Below, piece by piece: positions 12,369 through 24,239 of a stretch of DNA of 64,000 nucleotides. Source of the stretch: Paramecium octaurelia (taxonomy: Eukaryota > Ciliophora > Oligohymenophorea > Peniculida > Parameciidae). Within the stretch, counting starts at the first letter, position 1; the number at the start of each line of letters is the position of its first letter. The DNA is taken from NCBI GenBank assembly GCA_905182995.1, contig CAJJDP010000144.1:62001-126000 (forward strand). The letters run 5' to 3'. The notes under the pieces are model-generated. The model worked only from the letters and a program-made list of their open reading frames with translations, was not told the origin of the DNA and made no database searches. Position numbers and translations under genes: made by a program.

Positions 12369-14412
12369 ATGATGGAAAATAGTTATGACCATTGGTTTTC
12401 AAAGTATGATCAAGAGTCTTTCGATAAGGATTTCTTCAAAGTTCCATACTATGATTTCCTGAATCAGTTGGTATCATGAATCAACTTTGTTTAGATTGTC
12501 AATCCTGATTTCAATCTGCTTCCAAATGAACCTCAATTGTCATTAGATAATGTGCATAAGGTATTGTAGTAGACATTGCAGAAAAATCACTTGATCATTT
12601 CTACATTCATCTTACCCTTGCTTGAAAACTCAAAGGAGCCCTTTCTAAGATGGGTGAGAAGTGTGATTGCATTCATAGATTGTGAAAAGATCTATTCCAT
12701 AATGTTTTGGAATTTGAATTTCATTCCAAACTTCCTCGAATATAGATTGTATGCTAGTTTCATCCGTCTCTACAAATTCTTGATTAGTTTGAATCAAAAT
12801 GTGATTTAACCAAAATCCCTCGCAACCGAATAAATCAGATTGTCAAACAAATTCACAATCAAAACTCTTGCTGAGAGATATCAAGATGCTTTGTAGGTGT
12901 CCTTTGATGAATTGGCCAAACTTTAAGGACAAATGCTCAAAGTCCTAAAACCGCTGGTCAGTCAGAATCCTACCCTGATTGGCAAGATTTACTATTTCAT
13001 CTATCACATGTACGATAAACCTACTCTGCAACTACTCAAAGATCTTGATTAACAATTTGGGTAATTGGAAAATTAGTGGGTCAAGAAGATTCTGGCAGAA
13101 AATGAATTGGCTAAAAAATATATTGATGCTTATTTAAATGACGACAAATAGGGTGGGGACCAATTTGAATTTGAAGATTCCGAAATCCTAAAATAACTCA
13201 TGACATCCAATAAATAGGAGAGTCTCTACAAAGTAGATGTGTAAGATAAGTCACTATTAGAAAAGTCAAAGAAGACCTAATTCCTGAATTCCCTAGAGGC
13301 CAAAACCAAAAGAAGGAACTATGATGGCAAATCCTCAGTTTTTGTGTAAAATTATAGTACAGTTTCTGAATCAACAAAATCATCAACTGAAAATAGATCT
13401 AAGATTTATTCTGAGGAAGTGTCAAATATCAAATACAATAATATGTAGTCTAATATAACAACAGAACAATACACATTTATTCAATATTCAAACAATAATC
13501 TATAGAATTCAGTTGTAGGATTTTTGGCGAGTGATCTTATTCAACTTGAAAAAGAGCATTAATAAGAATTCAAAAATAGTAAATTACACAAGACACTTCA
13601 AAATGAGGATTCTATCAAATTGAATGATGATCTAGTAGAATTCATAACCAAAGCAGATACTTAAATCTCGGTTATCAAAGACGAAGACATTCTACTTGGA
13701 GATAATTACACAAGGAAAAGATAAAGAAATAAAAATACTAAGAATGCAGAAGAAAATGAATCCCCTGATGTTCATAGAAAGTAAACTATGGTCACTACTA
13801 AGTAACAAGATATCCATGAAGAAGAATTTAAAAAAATGAGAGCCAGGAGATTATTCGCTGAATAAAATCAATTCCATAATGAGAAATATAGGTATACAAA
13901 TAATCAAGATAATCAATTCACTACAGATAAAGATTTCCTTAGTAAATAATATTATACTAATTAGGATGCTCCTTCGAAGATTCAATGAGTGAGGATGACG
14001 AATCTGAGGATGATGTTAAACTCAAATCATAATAAGATAAAGTCATTATTCCAAAAGATTAATCACTAAACACCTAAGGGATCATATTTGAAAAATTCTA
14101 ACAATATTCTGGATTATCTATTTAAAGAGGATCTGAAAAAAATAAATATTTTTTAAATAGACTTTTCCATATGAATGAAAATTCACTAAGAATATCAGGC
14201 AAATCTTTAGTTTTAGATTTTGAGGAAAGAAAATGGTAATCATTATTATTAAATCTAGGGATTTTCTAAAGTAAAGTATATTACCATAGAATTTAATAAA
14301 AGAGGAAAACTATACCTTAAACTTTGGTGAACTAACTAAACCTATACTTGATAGATAATACAAATTCAAACAAAAATTAAATAGCACTTATGAAAAATAC
14401 TATAATTTTTGA
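12369..14412 (+). CDS. Hypothetical protein with helical N-terminal domain
   Basis: About 657 aa with introns at 12471-12494, 13942-13964 and 14236-14258, all ending in TAG. The first 260 residues are helix-rich and well ordered (for example FLRWVRSVIAFIDCEKIYS and IGKIYYFIYHMYDKPTLQ). The rest is polar and low-complexity, with an acidic patch MSEDDESEDD near residue 520. I do not recognise the family. Two of the introns were found because the frame closes with TGA unless they are removed. The last exon ends in a conserved-looking stretch KPILDRQYKFKQK. Confidence 0.7.
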
Positions 14413-15870
14413 ATGTTTTTAATTATCTGAACAAACAATCTTAAATATCATGAATGTCTTCCAAGATCAAAGTAGGTTAATATGTTCAAAATTACAACTC
14501 CTGTTCTGCTCAAAAGTCTTGCATCCTATTCTTTAAAAATAATTCCTTAATATATTAATAAATTGGAAAGGTGTTACCTTAAATTTAAATGAATTAAGCC
14601 ATCTTCCTAAAACTTGGTTTATTATAAAAATCTTCCTATAGCGAACTTGAGACTTTATCCTCTGTTCTTTTATAAATTGTTTATATGTACAGACCCGTCT
14701 TTCATAAAATTTGGATTGTTTTGGAAAGGTAAATTAAATAATTTAGTTTTTAAATTTTAACATATAATAAGAGAATCCAATCTATTAATTCTTCTCCTTT
14801 CTAAAGTCTCATACTGAATCAGTTTACTAAGCAATCCAAAAATAACATAGATATATTTTGAAAAGATTTAAAAAATTTCAAAATGTTCTTTAACACTTTT
14901 TATAAGTAGTTCAGAAGTAATTTCATAAGGACAAAATCTTCAAGAAGTTACATCTGTTAAAAATTTAGTTTAAAACTTAGACTTGGTTTTATAAGGTAGG
15001 TTTAAATTTGTCTAAAATTTATTTGCCCTTGACTATGGATCATCTCACTAAACCAAGTTATGATTCCGCCTCAATATGGTGTTCGATTCTTAGGTTTTTA
15101 TCAGCTAAAAAAGAACAGAATTCTATAATGTATTGTTCTATTTAATCCTTTGTTTAAATAATTATAATTTAATTTAATGAATTGTCAGACAGGAAAAGTC
15201 TGAATGAGTATATCAATACCTTACTCTTGATAAATTGTAATGTCTTTGAATTTGCAAATAACATGACCTTCTATCAAAGAGTATATACAATTTAAAATGA
15301 AATTTCATAGTCTTCAATGCTAAGATAAGTTAATCATTAACTGAATAACCACAAGAGATTTTATAAAGTTTAATCCAAATTTTGTAATAATGCAAAATAA
15401 TTGCAAAAACTAATATTTTTAGTCAAAGTTTAAAATGTAATTTAAAAAAAAGAAATGACCAATGTTCTTAAAGTAACTATAATTATATTATAAAGTAATT
15501 TAGTATAATGGGCAGAACAATTTATTTTTGAGAAAAATGAATAAAATGACTAACATTGCTTCACTTTTGAGTATAAAATAATTTTGGAAAACTTTGCTAT
15601 TGAATCGATATAGAATTCTTTCTCGTGTATTCAATAACTTTATTTTCGAATTATAGTTTAATATAGTACCCCTATTTTTTCAAGTACGATAGGTATTGAG
15701 TGATAATTCGAATTTAGCCAGTAATCATAAAAATATATTTAAAGATTTGATTTATATTGAAAATCAAAATCATCAGACGAAAACTTGATATTTGAATTTT
15801 CCTGAATAAGTAAATGGATTAACTTAGAAGATTTTTATAAATAAATAATTATTTCATTTTTGTTTTATTT
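14413..15870 (+). other. Unexplained stretch with a long open frame, possibly decayed gene
   Basis: About 1.4 kb without a convincing gene. One plus-strand frame is free of TGA from 14629 to 15703, over 350 codons, far longer than chance would usually give at this base composition. The first ATG is at 15035 (222 aa from there), with no recognisable domain. Leu/Lys/Gln-rich segments such as KLHLLKIQFKTQTW hint at an eroded leucine-rich protein, but no repeat register holds. It could be a real gene lacking its start, or a pseudogene. Confidence 0.35.
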
Positions 15871-16398
15871 ATGTTATAGCAAGAGAAAACTAATTTTAGA
15901 GAGGAGAAAAGGAAGAAAATAAGACATGATAAATTTAAAAGAAAAGTCTTATTTCTTCAATTAGTACTTTGCCAAAATTAGACTATAAAAGATGCGGCTG
16001 AAAAAAGCAAAATAAACTTTTCCACAGCCAAACTAGTGCTCAAAAACTTTCGAAAATTTGGGTTCATTTAAAATATAGATAAGGGTATGTTATTCATATT
16101 TATGAAAGATTACGAGAAGTAGATTGAAATGCTGAAATAAATAGCATCTATCAAAAATGAAATCAAGTAGGAGAAAATAGAGAAGAGAGAAGAGGAGTTT
16201 AAACTGCTAAGCGATAAAATAAAATCTATATAACCTCACATTAGAAAAAAGTAATTTTAAAATGAAAAGGAAATTAACTCTAAACTTAAACTCTGCTAAC
16301 AAGAACTTGAAAATCTCAAAAAGGTATAATTCGATTTAGTGACATCTGTACTTTAAGAATAAATAAAATTAATGAAGTCAAGTTACAAATGTGTGTGA
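15871..16398 (+). CDS. Small HTH and coiled-coil protein
   Basis: Intronless, 175 aa. The N-terminal 70 residues are basic and resemble a helix-turn-helix: IKDAAEKSKINFSTAKLVLK, then NFRKFGF. The remainder is a coiled coil of Lys/Glu/Gln heptads. Nuclear or DNA-related function is inference from the fold only. TAA/TAG codons are frequent, and the frame closes at a single TGA. No close neighbour suggests a pathway. Confidence 0.55.
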
Positions 16399-16866
16399 AA
16401 AAAGAATATTGTTTTTTCAAAAAAAAAGAACTTTTAATTACCTTTTTCAAATTTTAAAGATATTTTATTAATTAATTATAATTAGTTAATTATCATTTTT
16501 GAATATTTTATGGGGTTATTTTCATTTGAAAATACTATGGCAAAACTTTCTCACCAGGAGCACAATCAAAATATAAGCCAAATTATAGATATCCAGGTAT
16601 TTCAAAAAATTTGATAATGAAAAATCTCCATTTTAATATAAATTAAAAAGAATGCATTCTATTTATTAAATAATTTAATAGAATTCAACCGAATATCCTA
16701 AGTAATAATTAAAAAAGCAAGAAATGAGTAGTTTACTTATTCTAGAAAAAGAAACCTCAAATTGATCATATATCGAATATTGAACAATTGATAATTAATA
16801 ATTAATAAGAATATACATATTGTAATACTTAATACAACAGCAATCATATTAATAATAATAGGTGTA
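16399..16866. other. Intergenic with a short unassigned frame
   Basis: AT-rich. Around 16545-16735 one plus frame reads YGKTFSPGAQ then KYKPNYRYP with protein-like character but has no ATG and is cut by an upstream TGA. I could not splice it into a gene. The left edge of the duplicated block lies at about 16771. Confidence 0.35.
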
Positions 16867-18097
16867 TCATTCATTTCTTCCTAAGTATAATTCAAAATCT
16901 CTTTGCTTCTGACTTGTTTAAGATATTAAGTTATTATTCAATTTAATCAGAGTACGTTTGATTTGCAATTCTAATCCGGATAATTGTGGAGTGAGGGTGA
17001 TATTTCTTTATAAGAGCACCAAAGTTCCAAATTTGGATCTCTTATCTGATAAGATAATTTTATTATCAACTAATTTAATATGAGCGTGTTCTCTGCTAAC
17101 ACTGATATCAGCAATACTGATTTCCACTTCATGATTTCTCCCAATTTTGAGTTCTTTTTTTGAACCAAAATTCACAATATACAATCCATTACTATCAGTT
17201 GATTGAGGACTTTCATTTTGCCTCTTTTTTTGGAATTCCATGATGATAAACGGTTTATCCTTAGGTTTGCTTAATTCAATTAGGTCGAATTATTTTCCAT
17301 TCCTCTCAAAAACTGGAGGGTAGACAGACTTACATATTTCACATTCCAAAGATTTCCAAATAAATCTAGTGCAGTAGGCATTGCTATTAAAATGAGAACT
17401 TTGTTGAATCCTAAACGAAATAGAATAAGATTTCATACCATCTAAGCAAGCAATTGATATGAACATATTTAGTACTTCCACAGCATTTGCAAGGATCAAT
17501 TAATGGATTTAGAGTGGATTCCCCAGTAGAGAGACAGATTCGACATTGTTTTGTAAATTCATTTTTATCTCCAATTGAACAGATGGATTCTTCATTCAAT
17601 TAATCTTAATTAGTTTCATGTTGTAATTGAATTTCCTTAATAATTAATTTAACTCTTCCTAATTTAATCACATCTCCAATCTTGAGCACCAACCCTTCGT
17701 TAATGCTGTTAGTTTAAATAGATCTAGTAACCAACCAAATCTTGGAACCCTTAGGCTCATTAGGAGATGGCCGATTAGTGTTGGTTCTTAATTTCTGTAT
17801 ATTAAAACTCATTTGAAAGTCTGCGTGAATGGTTTAGTTTTCAGATAAAAGTTTGTCTCCTTCCTAATGAGATATCGATGGGGAATGAATACTTCTTTTT
17901 GATAGTCTTCGGCAAGTTCTTGAGTTTAGAGTCTCTTGTTGAAGCGCAAATTTACTAATTGGAAGGATTCGTTATCATATTCAAGTGGAAGAAGGAGTAT
18001 TTCGTCGTTGTTATCACTAAAAATAACCACAACGCTTACTTATTTTTGGAGTAGCTCCCTTCATTATATTAAACTTTATGAGCTTTGCAAGTAAGAT
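16771..18097. repeat. 1,327-bp exact direct copy, left of the N (likely assembly overlap)
   Basis: Bases 16771-18097 repeat at 18099-19425 with a constant offset of 1,328. I saw no difference in the parts I compared, and every reading frame matches. The copies are separated by a single N. Two unmerged contig ends sharing an overlap would give exactly this pattern. Confidence 0.9.
16867..18097 (-). pseudogene. Truncated duplicate of the RING-CH/FHA gene
   Basis: Same sequence as 18195-19425 and therefore carries the C-terminal most of the RING-CH/FHA protein (stop at 16867-16869). It lacks the first 214 bp of that gene, including the start codon, because the copy ends at the N at 18098. It is best treated as an assembly duplicate, not a paralogue. 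If real, it would be a 5'-truncated pseudogene. Confidence 0.8.
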
Positions 18098-18098
18098 N
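18098..18098. other. Assembly gap (single N)
   Basis: The only ambiguous base in the window. It lies exactly between the two copies of the 1,327-bp block and marks a contig join. Confidence 0.95.
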
Positions 18099-18194
18099 TA
18101 TCGAATATTGAACAATTGATAATTAATAATTAATAAGAATATACATATTGTAATACTTAATACAACAGCAATCATATTAATAATAATAGGTGTA

Positions 18195-19639
18195 TCATTC
18201 ATTTCTTCCTAAGTATAATTCAAAATCTCTTTGCTTCTGACTTGTTTAAGATATTAAGTTATTATTCAATTTAATCAGAGTACGTTTGATTTGCAATTCT
18301 AATCCGGATAATTGTGGAGTGAGGGTGATATTTCTTTATAAGAGCACCAAAGTTCCAAATTTGGATCTCTTATCTGATAAGATAATTTTATTATCAACTA
18401 ATTTAATATGAGCGTGTTCTCTGCTAACACTGATATCAGCAATACTGATTTCCACTTCATGATTTCTCCCAATTTTGAGTTCTTTTTTTGAACCAAAATT
18501 CACAATATACAATCCATTACTATCAGTTGATTGAGGACTTTCATTTTGCCTCTTTTTTTGGAATTCCATGATGATAAACGGTTTATCCTTAGGTTTGCTT
18601 AATTCAATTAGGTCGAATTATTTTCCATTCCTCTCAAAAACTGGAGGGTAGACAGACTTACATATTTCACATTCCAAAGATTTCCAAATAAATCTAGTGC
18701 AGTAGGCATTGCTATTAAAATGAGAACTTTGTTGAATCCTAAACGAAATAGAATAAGATTTCATACCATCTAAGCAAGCAATTGATATGAACATATTTAG
18801 TACTTCCACAGCATTTGCAAGGATCAATTAATGGATTTAGAGTGGATTCCCCAGTAGAGAGACAGATTCGACATTGTTTTGTAAATTCATTTTTATCTCC
18901 AATTGAACAGATGGATTCTTCATTCAATTAATCTTAATTAGTTTCATGTTGTAATTGAATTTCCTTAATAATTAATTTAACTCTTCCTAATTTAATCACA
19001 TCTCCAATCTTGAGCACCAACCCTTCGTTAATGCTGTTAGTTTAAATAGATCTAGTAACCAACCAAATCTTGGAACCCTTAGGCTCATTAGGAGATGGCC
19101 GATTAGTGTTGGTTCTTAATTTCTGTATATTAAAACTCATTTGAAAGTCTGCGTGAATGGTTTAGTTTTCAGATAAAAGTTTGTCTCCTTCCTAATGAGA
19201 TATCGATGGGGAATGAATACTTCTTTTTGATAGTCTTCGGCAAGTTCTTGAGTTTAGAGTCTCTTGTTGAAGCGCAAATTTACTAATTGGAAGGATTCGT
19301 TATCATATTCAAGTGGAAGAAGGAGTATTTCGTCGTTGTTATCACTAAAAATAACCACAACGCTTACTTATTTTTGGAGTAGCTCCCTTCATTATATTAA
19401 ACTTTATGAGCTTTGCAAGTAAGATAGCTAGTGCCATTTATAGGGATTTGCTAAGAGTGAATAAATGTGTTATTCTCATAATCGTAAAGACTGTAAGATT
19501 CTTTTTACCAAGTTTTCACATCTAAATTTAATAAAGGAGGTTATTCACAAGGTGCTTACACTTCCTCCTCTGTGTGGTTGTTGATTTGAATTTCCACTTG
19601 CTCCTACTCTTGTTACAAACAGTTTTGGCAGTTCCCCAT
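18195..19639 (-). CDS. RING-CH (RINGv) and FHA domain protein
   Basis: About 454 aa with introns of 23, 29 and 28 nt. It begins MGNCQNC, a classic N-myristoylation site followed by Cys for palmitoylation. Next come a probable degenerate FHA-like beta domain (KIWLVTRSI, VLKIGDVIKLG), then a RING-CH C4HC3 zinc finger (CRICLSTGE, CKCCGS, VHINCLLRW, CEICKSVYP). A clear C-terminal FHA domain follows with KIGRNHEVEI, SVSREHAHI and SKFGTL. FHA domains bind phosphothreonine and RING-CH recruits E2 enzymes, so a membrane-tethered, phosphorylation-directed ubiquitin ligase is likely. The gene is divergent from the carboxypeptidase gene, 32 bp apart. Confidence 0.85.
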
Positions 19640-19671
19640 ATTTTAATATATATAATATATATATATATTTG
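19640..19671. promoter_or_regulatory. Shared 32-bp divergent promoter
   Basis: The start codons of the RING-CH/FHA gene (minus) and the carboxypeptidase gene (plus) are only 32 bp apart. The space is almost pure TA repeat. It must hold the upstream signals for both genes. Confidence 0.6.
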
Positions 19672-22209
19672 ATGTTAAATTAAGATGGAGATTTGAACAT
19701 ATAATCATTTCATAATCAAATTCCCAAAGCATTGAACATCACTGATGAATCCTTTAGTCTCGAAAATGACATGCTATTTGGCTGGACACCCAAAATGGAT
19801 TAGAGCAAATTACTGACACTGAACTTCAATACTTAATTAAACGACTAAATAGTATTGGAAGCCTCCCAGAACAATAAACTAATCTATATTGGATTTAGAC
19901 CCTAAGATAGCATCTAAATGCATAAATAATATTCAGCTCTTTCATCTTACCCATTTAAACGAACCATAGCAATCCAAAACAAACCATAATCTCCATTTTT
20001 AGGGATGAATCCTAATTGCTTTAGTAGAATTAAATTCAACTCCATTTTTGAGAGTGGCAACTTGGATATCGTAGTCTAAGTGTCAGAATTCGAGTTTGAT
20101 TTATATATGAGAGTAGATGGTAACACTTAAGGACACACTTCTTGGTACAATTTTGAATTAAGCGGTATGAAGAAAGGAGAAAAAATACAATTGAATATTT
20201 GCAATTTCACTAAATCCCACCGTCTTTATGAACGAGGAATGAAACCTTATATTTGGAGATCTACAACATAAGAATGGTTATAAGGAGGAGACAACATCTC
20301 ATATTAATAATTTCAAAATAATAATTGTTTAAGCTTTTGCATTGAATGCAATAAAGAAAATGAACTATTAAAGATTGCGTATTGTATTCCATACACATTT
20401 TCTTAATTATTAGAATATTGTGATAATTTAGAAAGGAGATGTAATAATGTCAAACGCAAAGTATTTTGTGAGTCATTGGGAGGGGTGCAATTACCAATCC
20501 TAATTTTTAATAATGGTAAAAGTTTTAGTAAGAAATGCTTGATTCTCTAAGCTCGAATCCATCCTGGCGAATCAAATGGTTCGTGGGTAATGCAGGGTCT
20601 ATTGGATTTTCTATCAAGTTAATCAGCGCTTAAACTATTTGAGAAGTATCTAATTTTATTAACTATTCAAGATGCGTAGTAAAGGTAGTGCCTATGATGA
20701 ATCCAGATGGAGTTATTCTAGGCAATTATAGAACTGGCTTAGCAGGAAAGGATTTGAACAGGAAGTTCAAATAGACTGATGGAATTCTATTCCCTACTGT
20801 CCAAGCAATGAAGAGACTAGTTAAAGATTAATACAAGAAATATGGAAGTAATTTAACTGCATTTATCGATTTACATGGACATTCTAGTATGAATAACATA
20901 TAAACTAGTCAAAAAGAATGCCTTTTTGTATGGTCCAGAATATACTCTCTGGAATTATAATTATTATAAGTGTCGTATATTACCAAAATTACTTAGTTAA
21001 AAAACAGATATGTTTAGATTTTACTCCTCATTATTCAAAATAAGTTTAAATAAGAGGTCAACTGCTCGAGGAGTTTTTTCTCAATTGTATGACATAGTAA
21101 ATTGTTTTACAATTGAGACTTCGATTGGTAAATACTACAACTAAACTTAAACATTTGATTTCACTTCTAAACATTGGTTAAATATGGGTTGGATTATTGG
21201 AGAAACATTAATTGATATGATTGACATTCAGAATGAAATGGATTAGATTTATAGTACAAAAAGCGATGAGCTCAGTAGATCTAATAGATTAATGAAAAAT
21301 TTATAATTTCTTAAGAAGAAAAGTATCATTGATTCTTGTTAAATATCATTTTAAAATACAAAATTTTCAAAGTTGCTTGAAGAATTAAAAAATGATGCAG
21401 ATAAAATGAACTAATCTTGCTCGGAATGTAACTCAGATTCATTAAATGATGATGAGAAAGAAGAAGAATTAATTGAAAATTAATCTGTCGAAATCATGAA
21501 ACCTAAATCTAAATCAAACACATCAAAACAATTTATAACATTGTAATCAAGTTAAAAATCTAAATTAGAATCAAAATGTAGTCCTAAAACATTTTCAAAA
21601 TAAACTAAAATGTATTCGGTTGAATCATATCAAAACAAAACCTAATAACTTTGTTAATCGCCTACTCCATAAATAAATCTAAAAGATATTTTATCTCGCT
21701 CTTAATCCAAATAATAAAATGAAATTACAAAATATATCACGAACTACATCAATCAATAATTTGACTATATCGATTTACTAGAAAATCCTTCTAATTTAAA
21801 TTAATCTATGCAATAACAAATTTAAGCTTTGATGCCTAGACCCTCTACATCCTAATTAGAAGGATTGGATGACGAAAGATTCACCCCTATCTAAGGACTT
21901 AATTCTTGTAATTAATCTGTCTCTAAACGCCACACTAGATTGCATAGTTACCTAACCGTAAACAAATAAAAGAAGAATAAGAATACTAACAGAAGTACCA
22001 CTAAATCGCCTCCTTTTGAAATTCCTAAAAATCGAGGAAATACACATAGGAATAATACTCAAACTAATTCTACAGCCATAAATTCAAAATTACAGATGAA
22101 CATCTCATAAGAGCCAAACAAGATATTTGATTCTTTTAAATCTTCAAGGTATGTTCCTCCTTCCTTTTATTCTGTAAGAAGACATATGATAAAAAGACTC
22201 AAAAGTTGA
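19672..22209 (+). CDS. Cytosolic carboxypeptidase (CCP/AGBL, M14 family)
   Basis: About 829 aa. Enzymes of this family trim glutamates from tubulin tails and so oppose TTL-type ligases. The N-domain has [11 protein letters not shown] and [11 protein letters not shown]. The metal site is HPGES, the core [10 protein letters not shown] and GKDLNRKF, then DLHGHS, and the catalytic Glu is in [10 protein letters not shown]. The C-terminal half is low-complexity Ser/Lys/Gln. Two introns: a 26-nt one before VVKVVPMM that must end in AAG, and a 22-nt one ending in TAG inside HGHS. The start was chosen as the ATG in frame with the whole N-domain. Confidence 0.88.
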
Positions 22210-22274
22210 TTAATTAATTTTATATCACTTATAATTAACATCTCAATAAATCTGGTTAGAATTTCAATTGCTTT

Positions 22275-23270
22275 TCAGTGATTGCTTGCACTTCCATCAT
22301 CACCTAAATAAATCTCTACTCTCCTAATAGGCTTAATAATTCTAAATTTTACATTATTTATTATACTTTAACAAACTTTGTAATACTTTAATTTGAAATT
22401 ACACTTAGGGAATTCATAGCAACTCACTTCTTTAATCTAATCATCTTCATATAACAGATATAGTTTATCGTAAATGTTATTGTCATATGTGAATCCATAC
22501 CAACATAACAAGAAACTATTTCCATGTTCTCCAAAAAAATTAAATATTTCTTCGTTTTCTTGGATTTACTTAGTTGTAATAAACACAAGATCTGTTCCTA
22601 TGATTTTCTATTTGGTTTAACATTTATCATGGTGATTTAGCATATCCCCAAAAGGAACCAAACAAGGGGATTGAAGATGATCATCTCCTCCAAAGCATCT
22701 TGTCATGACAAATTGGTAAGCATATAAAAATTAATCATAATTAAGTTCCTTTTTGAATTGCTCTTTAAAAAAAGTAACAAACCTGCCAAAATTTAATTGC
22801 AAACCAATCCTCATCTTTTAAATTGTTATCTTTAAGTTTTCATCCAATATGGTATCAACTTATTCTTAAGTCGAAGATAAGATATTTTAGGGATCTTTTA
22901 CATAATCAAAATATGGCTTATGCAATGACATTTCATTATCTCTTTATTGTAATCTTTAGAATGATGACTTATATTTACATGTATAAAACAAGAGAGTTAA
23001 ATTCAGCGTCTTCATTTAAATCAATATTGAATATATGAGGATAGTATTTCTTGTATCTTTTGTAATGATTTTTCAAGAGATCTTCACTAAATATACACAA
23101 ATGAAGTGGAATTTTAATTATGATCTTTTACATAGCATAAACAAAAATACTTGATCTGATGAGATAGGTTAAGTTGCAACAACGCCATTGCATCCATAAG
23201 TAAGTTCCGCAATTTTTATACTCTCTGTATGAATCCCTTCAGATTCAAACCATTAAAGTAATTAAAACAT
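22275..23270 (-). CDS. SET-domain methyltransferase (SETD3/SETD6/LSMT type)
   Basis: About 314 aa. Signals are YGCNGVVATQPISSDQ, IKIPLHLCIF, LHKPYFDYV, YQFVMTRCF, VPFGDMLNHH and EIFNFFGEHGN, matching the split SET domain of Rubisco-LSMT-like lysine or histidine methyltransferases. The substrate-binding C-terminal domain is short (about 60 residues). Both introns (26 and 25 nt) can be joined to give these motifs only if they end in AAG. It is convergent with the carboxypeptidase gene, 65 bp apart. Confidence 0.82.
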
Positions 23271-24239
23271 AATAAAAAAACATTAATTAATTTAATAATA
23301 TATCAAATGCATATCTGATAACAGGGAGATAGTTAATGATGCAGAAGAGATAAATCAATAATTTTCAGATGTGAATAAATCAACAATATCATGAATTCAA
23401 ATCCAAATTCTCAAGTTGAAATGCCCTTTTTCTAATGTTGAGAGTATAAGATTAAGAATTTAAATCTAAGATTTTAAACCAAATCTAGCAGTTAATGTGT
23501 TGAAATATTATAACTAATTGCATATTTATAAGTGATATTATAATAATTTATTGGATAATTATAAATCATGTTTCAATGGTTTTTGAAGGTGGTTTTATGG
23601 TAGAACTTCTTGTCTATATTATTACTCCAAACTATTTGAAAATAAACTAATTTATTATTCAATGGATATAAAAGACATTTTCGTAAATTTCAAATTTTAG
23701 ATCTAATATTAATATTGGTTAACATATTCAATAGTTTTTTTGATTACCTAACATATTTAAGTTTAAAAATAGTCTTATATTCTTGTGAAGAGATCATTTC
23801 AAAATCAAATGAAACTCCAATTTTGAATTAAAAAAAAAAACTTTGAGCAGATACATTTTCCAAAGTTAAATTATTCTTTAACACAAATCTTCATGATAGA
23901 AAATCGTTTGAATTTCCAACATTAAACTACTTTAGGGTATCTTAAATAATTAATTTGGAACTGAAAATTAGGATTCTAATTAGTCCATATCAAATAAAAC
24001 TCAAATTGTAATTCAATTTATTAATGATCAAACAAACCAGAGCTATGAACTAAATGATACATTGAAATATAAATCATCTAAAAATTTCAAATGAAACTTT
24101 ATGAATATTACATAATTTCATTTCTTATTTATAAATTGAGAATTAATATTATATGAAATCGTTTTATCTCTAAAAGCCAACTTAAGTTAGAGGCAATTCA
24201 GAACCCAAGAAGCCAGAAAAAATATAAAATAATCTTAAA
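23271..24239. other. Intergenic, nearly 1 kb
   Basis: AT-rich, no supported gene. Short scraps such as around 23570-23640 read well for a few codons but are broken by TGA in all frames. It contains the upstream region of the kinase gene. Confidence 0.45.

Noticed and set aside
16867-18097. Second RING-CH/FHA gene (paralogue)
   Set aside because: Matches the right-hand copy at a constant offset and ends exactly at an N; an assembly overlap explains it better than a gene duplicate.
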